From positions 310,001-374,000 of the forward strand of contig BCKT01000013.1 of the NCBI GenBank assembly GCA_003116875.1: a stretch of 64,000 nt of DNA. The letters are read 5' to 3'. Shown here one piece after another: positions 24,159-35,714 of this stretch (positions within the stretch are counted from its first letter, which is position 1; every line of letters begins with the position of its first letter). Origin of the DNA: Takashimella koratensis. Taxonomy: Eukaryota; Basidiomycota; Tremellomycetes; Trichosporonales; Tetragoniomycetaceae. The notes beneath the pieces were generated by a model, which was given only the letters and a program-made list of their open reading frames with translations, ran no database searches and was not told where the DNA came from. The translations under genes and the position numbers were made by a program.

Positions 24159-26160
24159 ATGGTCAAAGCTGTCGTCTGCGGTGCTGCCGGTGAGCCCGAG
24201 TCTCTCTCTCTCCCTCTTCCCCCCTCCCCCCCCGGCTGTGTCTCGCTGGCTTTCTTGTCATCACCACACACGTTGTCATAATACCCCTCTCCAATCTCAA
24301 CCCTCAACCACCGCTCCCGTCCCCCATCCCACAATCCACAGCCAGGTGGAATCTAACAACTGCTCAGGTGGTATCGGACAGCCTCTCTCGCTCCTCCTCA
24401 AGCTCAACCCCCTCGTTACCGAGCTCAGCTTGTACGATGTCGTCAACGCCATTGGTGTAAGTTTTACCCTCCATTCGTCTCCTGGCCCTTTGGGTCTACT
24501 CGATGCTCGATGCTCGAGCCATGGGTCACTTTAGCCCCTTTAGCATTCCTTCCTTGTTCTCCATCTCTCACGCAGCTTTTCACATCTCCATCCTTTCATC
24601 CCTCTGCCTACCTCTACCCCCTTGCCCTTTACCTCTCACGGCCCCCTCGGGTCAATCTCAAATTCTACAGACTTACTTTCCCAGGTCGCGACCGACCTTT
24701 CGCACATTGACACCCCGGCCCAAGTCGCCGGCTTCCTCCCGCCCGACAACGGCGCCGAGAAGGCCCTCGCTGGCGCTGACGTCGTCGTCATCCCGGCCGG
24801 TGTCCCCCGCAAGCCCGGTATGACGTGAGTAGGAGCCGGAGTTGGTGACGAGGTCAAGCGGGATGTTGTAGTAAAGTAGCTGACCACTGTTGATTACAGC
24901 CGTGACGACCTCTTCGTACGTTGCATTGAAGCGTGGCCAACTACTTGGAAGCGATTGTTTGCTAACCACTGCTTGGGACCTCTGCTTTGCTCGATTCTTT
25001 GCTCCACATCCCCCATTAACAGAAAGTGAGCCACATACTCCGAGTCCCCGCTAACCTCAGGTCAACGCCGGCATCTGCGCGACCCTTGCTACTGCCATCG
25101 CCAACGCCTGCCCCAAGGCCTTTATCCTCGTCATTTCCAACCCGGTCAACTCGACTGTTCCCGTCTTTGCCGAGACTCTCAAGAAGGCCGGCGTCTACGA
25201 CCCCAAGAAGTACGACTAAACTCATCCCAATCTCCTTTTTGTTCCCGAGCCTAGGGCTGACCATTTTTCCAGGCTTTTCGGTGTTACCCACCTCGACATT
25301 GTCCGTGCGTCCACTTTCGCCGCCACGGCCATTGGCAAGCCTCTCGACGCGCCAAAGTTCACCATCCCCGTCGTTGGTGGACACTCGGGCGTGACCATCC
25401 TCCCGCTCCTCAGCCAGAGCGAGCCCAAGATTGTAAGTGCCCCAAAAGAGAAGGTAGTAGAGCTGATGGGGTTAGCCCGAGATCCTCGCCGACAAGGAGA
25501 AGAGGGACGCGCTCGTCAACCGTATCCAGTTCGGTGGTGACGAGGTCGTCAAGGCCAAGGGTGAGTCCGAGGGCTGATGACTTGGGCATCTGGAGTGCTG
25601 ACTGTTGCAGATGGTGCTGGTTCGGCCACCCTCTCCATGGCTCAGGGTAAGTCCCTATTCAGTTGTTGCCTTTGTCTTCCTTGACAGCAGTACGGCTAGT
25701 GGGGCATGCGCTGATGTTTGACCATAGCCGGTGCGCAGTTTGCTACCTGGGTCATCGAGGCCGCTTTCGCCGGCAAGAGCAAGGTCGTCCAGTCTTACGT
25801 CGACCTCACTGCTGTCGCTGGCGGCGCTGGGATCAAGAAGGAGATCGGTGCCGACCTCGCCTACTTCTCGGTCAACGTCAAGCTCGGCGTGAGTATTGCT
25901 TGGAGTTGAGGAGAGGTCAAACTGTTTCTGTTTTCCGTTGGTCATCCGATCATATCCAGTCTTTGGGCTATTCGGGGCAGCTTTTGGGTCAATATTGGAG
26001 GACAAGTCGCTGACCCCACCCAAAGCCCAGCGGTATTGAGGAGATCCTCCCCATCGGTGCGATTGACGACGCCGAGAAGGCCCTCCTCGCTGCCGCCGTC
26101 AACGAGCTCGGCCCGAGTATCGAGAAGGGCGCGACCTTCCAGCCCGCCCCCAAGCTCTAA
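24159..26160 (+). CDS. MDH1: Malate dehydrogenase, cytosolic type, with a 3-nt exon
   Basis: At least nine exons. [20 protein letters not shown] is the Rossmann NAD site with no targeting presequence, hence a cytosolic form. The substrate loop reads [16 protein letters not shown] and continues [14 protein letters not shown]. The Lys is encoded by a separate three-base exon AAA at 25023-25025 (aacAG|AAA|GTGAGC), between a GTACGT intron and a CTCAG acceptor. Further motifs are [28 protein letters not shown] and the proton-relay His in [16 protein letters not shown]. The end is [16 protein letters not shown]...FQPAPKL. The enzyme interconverts malate and oxaloacetate. Length, about 330 residues, is normal. 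The symbol is generic, since fungal MDH numbering varies. Confidence 0.93.
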
Positions 26161-26842
26161 GCTGGGAGCTGGATTGCGGCTAGCTTCACCAATGGTGAGA
26201 TGGGGACCGATGGATCGAAGAGGAAAATGATCGAATCTGCGTGTCTGTGTTTATTCCAATTCTCAGAAGATTGGAGGAAGAAGAAGAGGAGAAGCAGAGC
26301 GGAAGAGTGGAAGAGAGCAGGAAGTGAGCCTAGTCTTTGTGGTTCCGTTCCAATACCACCCGAGTTAAAAACAACCCAGAGAGTAGAACGCGTTATGCGA
26401 AAATACGAGTATTCTGCGTCCGAGGTCGGGAGAGTCGTTAAGATTCAAGGTATACAATGACAAAGTGAGGAAGAAAGAGGACAGGGATGATATGGATCTG
26501 GAAGGAAAATTATGCCTTGATACGTGGACTTGGGCACCCGCCGCCGCCGCCGCCGCTGCTGCTGCTGCTACCTCCCATCATCTACCATCAACCAGTGTCC
26601 CAGCGTCCCAGCGTCCCAGTGCCAGTGCCAGTGCCAGTGCCAATGCCAGTGCCGTGGTCAGTCGGTGGAGGTACATCTCCGTGACGCGGCTCTGGCGGAG
26701 ACCCCGTTTACGCGGAGTCTGCGGGTACGAAATTGGTCAATTACGTGGTGCTTAACAGGAAGGAGTAAATAAAGGTGGAGGTTGATGGAATGGGGCGATG
26801 AACACCACGCGTAAAGGAGTTGCGGGTCTGCTAATCCGCTTG

Positions 26843-26850
26843 TCACGTGA
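26843..26850. promoter_or_regulatory. TCACGTGA palindrome upstream of thioredoxin
   Basis: TCACGTGA octamer about 780 bases before the thioredoxin start codon, identical to the boxes at 4319, 7491, 23752 and 43345. Confidence 0.4.
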
Positions 26851-27146
26851 GGGATTACAAAGCAATTACAAACAACTTGTTAATGGGGTGGGGTGGTTTG
26901 CCGTCGCCTAAGGGACTGACCTGACCTGACCAAGACTTGACACGGTTCTTTTGCCTGGTCAGGCTGGCGGGTGGGTTGGGCTGACTGTACTGTACTGTAG
27001 ACTGACAGACTCTTCACCTCGAATCGTCTCGGATCTTCCATCTCTTCCATATTCGCATTCGCATACATAGCTTGGTAAGTCAGCTCTTGTCTCTAGGTAT
27101 CCTCGGCGTCATCTCTCCCTCTCTCCTCCTCCTCCTCCTCCTCCTC

Positions 27147-27180
<34 letters not shown>

Positions 27181-27296
27181 TCCCCCTCCCTTGCATCCTC
27201 CTCCATCCTTGACCTGTCCCCGCGCGCCCGCCGGCTCAGACCCGGACACTCGTCCCCGCGCCGGCGTCGAGCACGATGAATCAGCCAGTCACCTGT

Positions 27297-27318
27297 GGGG
27301 GGTATATATACATCCCCC
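27297..27318 (+). promoter_or_regulatory. TATA box flanked by inverted G6/C5 runs
   Basis: Six G, then TATATATA, then CAT and five C. The G and C runs can pair, placing the TATA element in the loop of a small hairpin. It lies about 320 bases before the thioredoxin ATG and is the best TATA box of the interval. Confidence 0.45.
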
Positions 27319-27628
27319 AGTCGATGACGATCATCCCTTGTCCTCACCTCTTGACTTCTTATCATCTTCATTCCACAATCCACACTCCACACCCAACACT
27401 CCAGCGTCTTTCGTCTTGATCATCATTTACTGATCTCGGACCGCTTGCAAACCCACATCCACCACCACCACTACCACCAACCACCAACCACCATCACTAC
27501 CACCACCCCCACGTCAACACCGATCTATCGTCTCAACCACACCCAACACCCACCGCGCCCGCTCGCGGCTCGAACACACAGATCTTCACACACACCACCT
27601 ACCACCTACCCACCCCACATTCGCAACC

Positions 27629-28517
27629 ATGGTCAAGGCTATTGAATCTTTCGAGGAGTTCAAGACTCTTGTAAGTATCTTGTACCTTTACCTCATTCAA
27701 CCTTTTACTGACTGCTTTGATTTCACCATTTTTCTTGCCCTCGTCTCGTCCACTTCCCTCGTGTTGGGTGGATCTATCCTACACCCGCTCCTTATTTCGC
27801 GCATTGTTGCGTCTATGTGATATCTGTTCTGGGTGGGTATAGACTGGCGGCTCGCAGGTCGTCGTTGTCGACTACTGGGCGACCTGGTGCGGCCCTTGCA
27901 AGTTGATCGGTGAGTAACCTGTGTCCCTATCCTTCCTCTATCCTTGTGCCGACCCCACATCCGTCGGCTCTCCTCTCACCTCTATATACCTCTGTCGAGG
28001 TCGAGTAAGAGGATAGAGGAAACCCTCGAGTTGTCAAAAACACCACGCTAACATACCACAGGCCCCCAGTTCGCCAAGGCCGAGGACAAGTTCCCCAACA
28101 TCAAGTTTGTCAAGGTCGACGTTGAGGAGCAGGAGGTGAGTACCGATTGGGCAGATTGCACTCTTGGCGTTTGGACGCTTGGACGCTTGAGTGATGAATA
28201 GAGAAACAGAGCTGACGTGAATTCGTTTCAACTTGTAGGAGATTGCCAAGGACCAAAACATCAAGGCCATGCCGACTTTTATTGCCTACAAGGATGGCCA
28301 GGTCATTGACAGCTTCACTGGCGCTGTTGTCAACAAGCTCAACGTGAGTAGTTGCTTTGTCGTATCCTCTTCATCTTCACCATGCTCTTCTCCCACTCTG
28401 TCTTTGTCTCCTTGTCAGCCTCTACCTCATCACTTTACCTTTCGGCGGTGATCCCACATGTCTTGATAAGACGCTGACAGCACCTAGGCCCTCCTCGAGA
28501 AGGTCAACGCCGCCTAA
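27629..28517 (+). CDS. TRX1: Thioredoxin
   Basis: Five exons giving a protein of about 105 residues, the usual size. The order is MVKAIESFEEFKTL, TGGSQVVVVDYWATWCGPCK with the redox-active WCGPC, FAKAEDKFPNIKFVKVDVEE, DQNIKAMPTFIAYKDG with the cis-Pro loop MPTF, and the end ALLEKVNAA. There is no targeting sequence, so it is a cytosolic/nuclear thioredoxin that reduces disulfides in peroxiredoxins, ribonucleotide reductase and other targets and is recycled by thioredoxin reductase (family knowledge). A long upstream region with a strong TATA box suggests inducible expression. Confidence 0.95.
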
Positions 28518-31500
28518 ATCTGACCCCTCACGAACTGAAGCTCACACGAGTCGAAAGTTGGAGGATCGGAAAAATGGCAACAGCTTGGATCTGGACTTGA
28601 GATGACTTGATAGAAAGAAAAAAAAACAATTTCATAGTCGATGCAACAGGATTCTGATCCCGCGACAAGTCAGAATTGACCTTACTCTCAAGTCGCTGCG
28701 TATGAGACATGAGACTTCCGATCGGTCGATCCGCTGTCGTCAAGAACCAACTCGATGACAACAGCGTAGCTTCAAACTCTTTTTTTCATTTTGGTTTCCC
28801 GATTCTCCAAACTTGTTAATCATACACTACCTCACTACCCCCCTCGCCTTTGCTTTACGTTTCAAGCAACAGCCTACACTTGTCTACACGACCGACTGAC
28901 GCGGGGGGTCCAAACCGGCCACCATACACCTCGTTGGACCATCGCATTGGACCTCGACAGGCAGATGTGACTTGGCCATCTTCCTAGTGTCTGTCTGTTA
29001 GGTTGGGTTATGAGGAAGTGTCTCAGATGTGGGAAAAACAGGAACCGGGGAAGCGGAACGAGAATGCGCAGTTCAAACGATCCACCACGAGGATGAGCCC
29101 CGCCGATCCACCATGTCTCATGTGTAGAACGAGCGAAGACGATGAGGTAAGAGGAGCAGAGGCGCATGGTAGACGAGGCTGGCTATGCCGTTCAAGACTA
29201 GCGTGCGTGCGTGTGCTCGGACGCAAGACGAGACGGAGGGACAAGAGGCCCCGCCGTTGATGGGCGGAATCAAGCCACGTCCGCGTGATGCGGTTTCGGG
29301 CGTGGGAGGCGTAGGACAATTCGCTAGTATCTAACCTTGCCGAGTCTGAATCGTGCCGAGATCGAGCATTCTCTTGCCGTTCTTGCCAATCTCATTGACC
29401 GTGCTGAGTTTGCTGAGTCTGCTGAGTCTGCTTGAACTCGCGATGAAGCGACCATCGCGTCTCATGTATCGATGACGTTTCTGAACCTCCTAAAACGCCC
29501 TGCCTAAACGCACTGCCACGGTACTTTTCTCGGACCTGCCGCACGCGCCTCGCGCCTCCATCACACACAATCCTTCGGATCATTCAACCACTCCTCATCA
29601 TTCCCTTCTCACCTCCTCTCCTCTCCTCTCCTCGCTGTTAAATCCCATAGTGTTCATCATGCTTTCCCTACCCGTGACCCCATATAACGCGCTGATAGCT
29701 GATCGCTGAACCTTTCACCGCACGCGGGACCGGGTCTGGACTCTGATGGACGCTGGACACACTAACACTAGACACTAGGAACTGATGGACGCCGTTGCCG
29801 ACCTAGACCCCGACTCACCCCAGAACCGGCTGGGCCACTAGCGAAGGGGTTCTGGTCTCGTTGTCAACTGATGATGATGATGATGATGATGATGACCGAT
29901 GGTCCGCGGACGGACCGATGGCAGACAGATGATCAAACTTTACAAATTGGCTGAAACGAGGCTCTAGCGCCGTCCATCCTTCTTACCCACGTCCCATGCT
30001 GACGTCGACGCCATCGCACCGATGTCTGGGGATGACTGGTATGAGGGATGAGGGATGAGGGATGAGAAGTACCATGCGATCCCGGTCCTTTCCTTCTCCG
30101 TCTCAATCCGACGGGGCCACCTTTCAAACTCGCAACCCACGCCCAAGCCCTCTCCCCTCTTCACACCGTCCTCACACCGTTCTCACACCGTCCCTCCTGG
30201 TCTAGTCAGTCATCACCGTCATCCTGGCCTCATCCCGCCTCCCCCGGATCTCTGACCTCCTTTCCACCGGTCCTTGCCGTACACTCCATCATCATCACCC
30301 CCATCACGCATCGACCTCGCTACTGCGCCCTCTCCCCCTCTCCCCCTCTCCCCCTCTCCGCCCCCCCCCCCCCACTCGACACACGCTGAAACCACAAACA
30401 CCTGCCCAAACCAGCTACACCGCGGTCCAGTCTCTCCCAGGAACTCTTGGGCGTCACCCCTTGCTCCTTGCTGGATATTGAGGGACTCCTTTCACCTCGC
30501 CCCTTTCCTCCCCATCAACGCCGTCCTCTCCCGTCCTCTACACCTCTCTTCTCTCTTCTCGCCTGCTCTCATCTTATCCTTCCTGCATATCTCCTCCTTT
30601 CCATCATTGTTTTGGTCCACCTCCTTCACCTCACTCTCTCCTCTCCCGCCTCTCTCGCTCTGCTTGCCCGCCTCTCCCCCTCCCTCCCTCCCTCCTCCCC
30701 ACCCCCTTCCAAGGACGCACCGCGGCACCAGGGGTGACCCCATAGCGAGGCGTTACTTGAAACCGATCCGTCCTTTGGATCCCAAACGCGCTAACAGAGT
30801 CTCGACCACTGTCATCGCATCGCGTCCATAAAGTTTTTGCACGCTCCTTTACAGACGCTATCACACTGTCACCATCCTCACTCTACACCTCTCAATCTCT
30901 CTCGCCACTCCTCAAGTTCCATCGGATCTACCACCCCGCTGCGCCATCTTCCCCTCGCCTGGATCGCGTGGGCCCGCTTTCACTGACTCGCGTGGACAGC
31001 AGAGTGCTTGCTTGGTTGGTTGTTTAGTTGTTGGTTGTTGGCTGTTTTGGTCTGATTTACGTTTCGAGAGGGGAAATAGATTGATCCTTGCCCTCGTCTG
31101 ATACCTGGTGCACACTACCCCCTGCCTCCCCCTCCCCCTCCCCCTCCCCTCCCCTCTCCTCTCGGCACTGGCTGTAACGTTCACACACTCCCCAGACCCG
31201 ACCCCCTTTCCCCTCTGGCTTGGTACGATCGCACCGACCGCCAACCCCAGCCAACCCCCGACCGCCGACTCACCGGCCCACCCTCACTCTCGGCGTCCCT
31301 TCCCTTGGCCCCTCCCCTCACTCCCACCTCGCACTGTCCTCTGCATTCCGTTGTCTTTGTTCACCGACCATCTTCATCTCCCTTTCTCTTCCTCTCTTCC
31401 TCTCTCTCTCTCTCACTCTTCCACTCCTCAAAAACCCTCGCCCCCTTCACCCCCCCTCAACCCGCTTCCCCCTCTCCACCATCGCCACTTCACTCCACTC

Positions 31501-31673
31501 CACTCCACTCCACCCATCTCGTCCCACTGTCCAATTCCCCTCACAACACCTCGAGCTGGCCTCTCGAGCCTCGCCAACTCCATCGCGACACACCACGACC
31601 ACTGCGACACCTTCACAACCCACTCGCACTTCACCTCACCACCCACCCAGCAACTGCGTTGCTACACTCCATC
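28518..31673. other. Long gene-poor region upstream of the RFX factor
   Basis: 3156 bases with no recognisable protein. The left part carries the thioredoxin 3' region, and a (GAT)n tract lies near 29870-29895. From about 30100 to 31670 the plus strand is strongly pyrimidine-rich, with repeated CTCCCC units and a run of 14 C near 30360. Open frames there are Pro/Ser-rich on plus and Arg/Gly-rich on minus, as expected of biased sequence. It probably contains the RFX promoter and a long 5' leader, which would carry several short upstream frames. A non-coding transcript is possible but unsupported. Confidence 0.5.
29870..29895. repeat. (GAT)n microsatellite
   Basis: About eight uninterrupted GAT units in the gene-poor region, outside any gene. 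Confidence 0.85.
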
Positions 31674-34600
31674 ATGTCGACCACACCCATCGAGTGCGAC
31701 CCCGGGCACCCGCTGCCACCAAACGCAACCACTTACGGGTCCGGGCTCGAAAATTCGACCACTGCAGGGCAGCAAGTCACCCCGACCCAAGGTGTCCCCG
31801 GTATGCACCTCCCTTGGTCCTCGTCCACCGCGGCGTCGACCCCACAGGGGCTCTACTCCCCCGACGTGACCCAAGGTGATGTCTCGATGGCAGCACCTCA
31901 GCCCGGCCACGTCCTCCTCCCCGCGACGTCGACGGCCTCCCTCGCCTCGCTCGCATCCACCACCTCTTCCATCTCCAATGTCAACATGCCTCCGCACCTC
32001 ACTCACCGACCGCATCGCTCCGATGCCTCGGTCACGCTCGTCAGTCCCTCCGTCTACTACCCGACAGGCTACGAAACCCCCGTCCACAGCGCGATCGCAC
32101 CGTCCTACCTGCCTACCCCTACCCACATGTCAAACTTTTATACCCCAGCGCAGGACGCGACCATTGTGCCTTCCCAACACGCATCCCCTTCACCCCCCGC
32201 GGAGATCGGTTCGCACAAACCGTCTCCTTTAATCACCCAAGGGATCGGGAGGACCCCCGGTGGCCGTCAAAGGAGCTCGAGCCGTCCCATTCCTTACCGA
32301 TTGCAATCTCGCTCCAACTCGGTTTCAGTCAAGTGAGTGCCAGCTAGATCTCCCTTAGTGTCGATAGCTTACCGGGGCTTGATCAGGTCGGAGACCGCGG
32401 ACGAAGACATCTCGTCCCTTCTCAGTTCGGTCAGTAGCGCAAGCGTCTACCAGACCCCATGGTCGACTGCGCACACGCACGTTATGACTGGCGAATTGGG
32501 TCAGATGACTCTCGACCACAGGAGGTAGGCTGTACCCTCAAGATCCTACTGACAGCATCAGGACGCAATCCAACGAGCTCTCCCACGTCCCTTCGTCCGG
32601 TTCACTTGCCGGCCACGCTCGTTCATTCTCCTTCTCCAAGCGCCAAGCGAGCCTCAACTTTCTCGAACACGAAATCGATCTCCGTGGGACCCCTAACGAG
32701 CGCCAGATGGTCGTTCAGAAAGACCTCGCCGAGACTGCGGAAAGAATCAAGACTATTGCCTCCCCGGGTCAGCAAGACAAGGCGAGGGCGCTCTGGGTGA
32801 AGCGATGGTGAGTCAGTGAATTGACCAACGCTGACGCCAAGGCTGCGCTCGTCGTACACCTGGTCATCGGGCGCCACAGTCCCCAGGCAGGGACTGTACC
32901 ACTCGTATACAAGCACCTGCAGTGAGAATGGACTTAAGCCCATCAACTCGGCATCGTTTGGCAAGATTGTCCGCAGCACTTTCCCTGGTATCAAGACCCG
33001 TCGACTCGGTGTCCGCGGCAACAGGTAAGCACCGAGTTTAGGATGGAGCTGACGCGCACAGTAAGTATCACTATGTGGCGATCCAGCCCTCGATTCCGGT
33101 CGAAGCCGAGAAACTCAACGCTTACGGCGACTCCAGCGGGTAAGTCGTGGTTCTGGACAATTGGATCTCCCTAACACACATAGACAACTTCACATCGCCA
33201 GCACCGAGATCAACAGCGACTTGAGTAACGAGATGAACGACGATGATGACAGTGATGTCGACTCGGACGACGAGGATGAGGACGACCTTGGCAATCTTCA
33301 TGAAAGGTACAGTTATCCACTGCACCAGAAAATAATAGCTGACATCCTCAGCCAAACGTTCACCGCCCCGCCCTCCACGTTCGGGCGATCACGCTCAACC
33401 AGCGTTGACGACCCCAAGGGCGCTTTCAAAATGTCCCGACCTCCATTCGCTCGCCGCCACACTGCATCCGTTTCGCACTTTTCCTCTTTACCAACCCCGA
33501 TCTCCGCCACGCCTTACGGTGTCGCCCCTCCGCTGGCGTCGCTGCCGCCACTGGACGCTTCGGGTTACTCGTCCGACATGAGAGCGCAGCAGTTCAAGTC
33601 GTCCATCGAGGCGCATCTACAAGAGCTCCTCGCTGCGCTCCGAGCCCTCCAGCCGGCGCAGTATGAGATCCACGTGAGTGGGCAGCTGGCCAGTGTAAGA
33701 ACGTAGCACACAGCTGACACTGCACAGTGCCGCACTTTCTGGACGTCTGTGACGCCGGAACTGTCCCAATTGTTCTTCCAGCCCGACTACTCGGCCTCTG
33801 TTCTTAACATGTTCCGAACCAACTACGACGTGAGTTGAGGTCAGAGCAACGAGACCAGCGTGAGGCATACCTGACTCCATGCTCAGATCTCTGTCCAAAT
33901 CCTCCTCGGCCACGCAATCATGTCTATGGCCCCATCTGTTCACCAGTCCATGATGATTTTCGCCTCCAACTTCCGTAACATGCTCAAATCTTGTGTCGAT
34001 GGGCTGCCCCTTGAATTTGTCAACAACCTCTGCGACCTCGCCCGAACTGTCGAAAGCCTCATGGGTCAGTCGTCAAAGAATTGGTAAAGTAAAGTCAAGC
34101 AGCTGACTCTGTTTACTTTCAGTGCGCTCTCTTCAGCTTCAGCAGATCACTGCCAGCTTGTATCCGATCTTATCGAGCCAGACCGACGTCGACGCGATGC
34201 TCGCTGCCTGGGGCCAATTGGACGTACACGACCTCGTGGCCCAGTGCTCCATCATGTGTCGGTGCGAGCCGCCTCTTCTCGGCCAGCTGGTTGAGAGCTT
34301 CCACGCGTGGCTTAGCGCTGTCTCTACGGGCTCGACAACGGCTCAGGTCCCGATCGGGACGCTGCGTGACTGGGCGGACCGTGTCCTCGAGCAGCTCAGC
34401 GTTTCGGGAACCGTCAGCATGAGGTGAGTCGAGCTGAACAATGGAAAGGTAATGCAATAGCTGACTTGACCAGCATCGTTCCTCGTGCTGCGTACGCTAC
34501 CTCCCAGGTCATGCGTGAGCTGACCCTCCGCTCGGACCCTTCGTTTGGATACTTCCATCTCGTCAAGACCTGGACCGACGACTACATTGCCATCACTGCG

Positions 34601-34915
34601 CAGCGCAAGATTGCATTCGCCATCACCCCTCCGGCTCGATTGATGGGTATGTCTATGGGATCCATGGGCGACCTCGACCAGGGGAGTGGTCGACACTGGC
34701 AGTCCCCCTTCCGAATGTCTCAGCCGGCTATGGGAATGAGCGTCGGCGTGTCCGGGATGGCAGGGATGACGATGAGTTCGGGGTATGAGGGGACCGGACA
34801 GCATCAAATGTTGTCGCTCCCGTCGATCGCGTCAGATGGGAGCGCGCTCACGCCCAGGCCAGTATTCCATACCTCGTCCCAAGACGCACTGGTCTCAACC
34901 CCTAGCTTTGGCTAG
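31674..34915 (+). CDS. RFX1: RFX-family winged-helix transcription factor
   Basis: About eleven exons from MSTTPIECDPGHPLPP to a TAG at 34913-34915. The first about 270 residues are Ser/Pro/Thr-rich and disordered. Near ARALWVKRW a new exon opens the RFX DNA-binding domain: LRSSYTWSSGATVPRQGLYH, CSENGLKPINSASFGKIVRS, FPGIKTRRLGVRGNSKYHYV. An acidic DDDD/DSDVDSDDEDEDD segment follows. The C-terminal half carries the conserved fungal RFX extension (FKSSIEAHLQELLAALRALQ, CRTFWTSVTPELSQLFFQPDY, RELTLRSDPSFGYFHLVKTW) resembling the dimerisation region. RFX proteins bind X-box DNA; fungal members (Crt1/Rfx1) repress DNA-damage and cell-cycle genes. Start: the ATG at 31674 is the first in the conserved frame that does not lie in pyrimidine-biased sequence. 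The symbol is by family. Confidence 0.88.
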
Positions 34916-35714
34916 GAAAGTTCTTTGGATGAGATAAACGAAGAGGGTTGAGAAAGAGGCGGGTTGAGAAGTGCGAATGCGGGCTTTGTTTATAGATGTG
35001 ACGGGATACGAAAGAAGGGTCAGTAACGAAGAAGACGAAGACGACGGCTGTTCGACGATAGGTAGACACCCCAACTATACACGGACAATCTCCTTTTTTG
35101 CCTCTTTTTGTGTCTAGTAATATTTTCTTTCATTTTCTTAGGCTGCGGTGCGGTTCGATTAGGTAGGTAGGTAGGTAGTTTAACGACGATCTGGATAAAC
35201 GTCTTGTTTCCTTCTCAGATGATTTACATGTGTACAATGTCAAGTGTGAGTGTTGGAAGAGAAAGAGAGAGAGAGCGAGGGTTAGGAAAGGAGAAGGAAA
35301 CCAAAATGAGATATGCAAACAAGGAAATGGCAGCACATCTGAGAGGTGAAGTGTTCCGGGGGTGATGGAGAGATACATGAAGTGTGCGTACGGTATGTGG
35401 GGTGTCTCGAGGTTTAATCCATGTGCAAAAAGCGGAGACTTAAGGGGCTCATGTTGGATGAGACGATACGAGGAAAAAAAGAGAAGGTGGGAAGAGTGGC
35501 CTCAGGTGGATAGTGACGATGAGAATAGTCGATTTTGACTCGGGTGGGTTACTCTACACTACGTTGAGTTATACAACATATGAACGTGGGGTTGGTAAGT
35601 ATTGATACAACCTCTCTCCCCCTCTCACTCTCTCTCTCCAATGATCAAGTAAAGAGTCAAACGAACAAGGGTGAGGGGCATGAACAATGTGTACTGTGTG
35701 TACTGGGTGCTTCC
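34916..35714. other. Convergent intergenic region RFX / BRCA2
   Basis: 799 bases. A TAGG tetranucleotide repeat (AGGTAGGTAGGTAGG) occurs near 35160-35176 and purine-rich GAGAGAGA sequence near 35260. An open frame at 35580 has no resemblance to a protein. It presumably holds both 3' ends. Confidence 0.45.

Larger units (their letters stand above)
26161..27628. promoter_or_regulatory. Intergenic region MDH / thioredoxin
   Basis: 1468 bases with no supportable gene. From left to right: the MDH 3' region; a GCC/GCT triplet tract near 26536-26570; a GTCCCA/GTGCCA hexamer array near 26600-26652; a TCACGTGA box at 26843-26850; a long TCC triplet run ending in poly-C near 27119-27182; and a TATA box framed by G and C runs at 27297-27318. 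The last 200 bases are CA/CCA-rich and probably the thioredoxin 5' leader. Confidence 0.5.

Noticed and set aside
26530..26660. Triplet and hexamer repeats as a coding Gln/Ala-rich gene
   Set aside because: Open in several frames only because of the repeats, with no flanking exon signals or homologous sequence.
31305..31673. In-frame N-terminal extension of the RFX protein
   Set aside because: The extension is Ser/Pro/Leu low-complexity encoded by biased sequence and does not begin at a convincing ATG, whereas 31674 does.
31108..31869. Long Pro/Ser/His-rich open frames upstream of and across the RFX start
   Set aside because: They lie in pyrimidine-biased DNA that keeps several frames open at once, and their composition follows the base bias.
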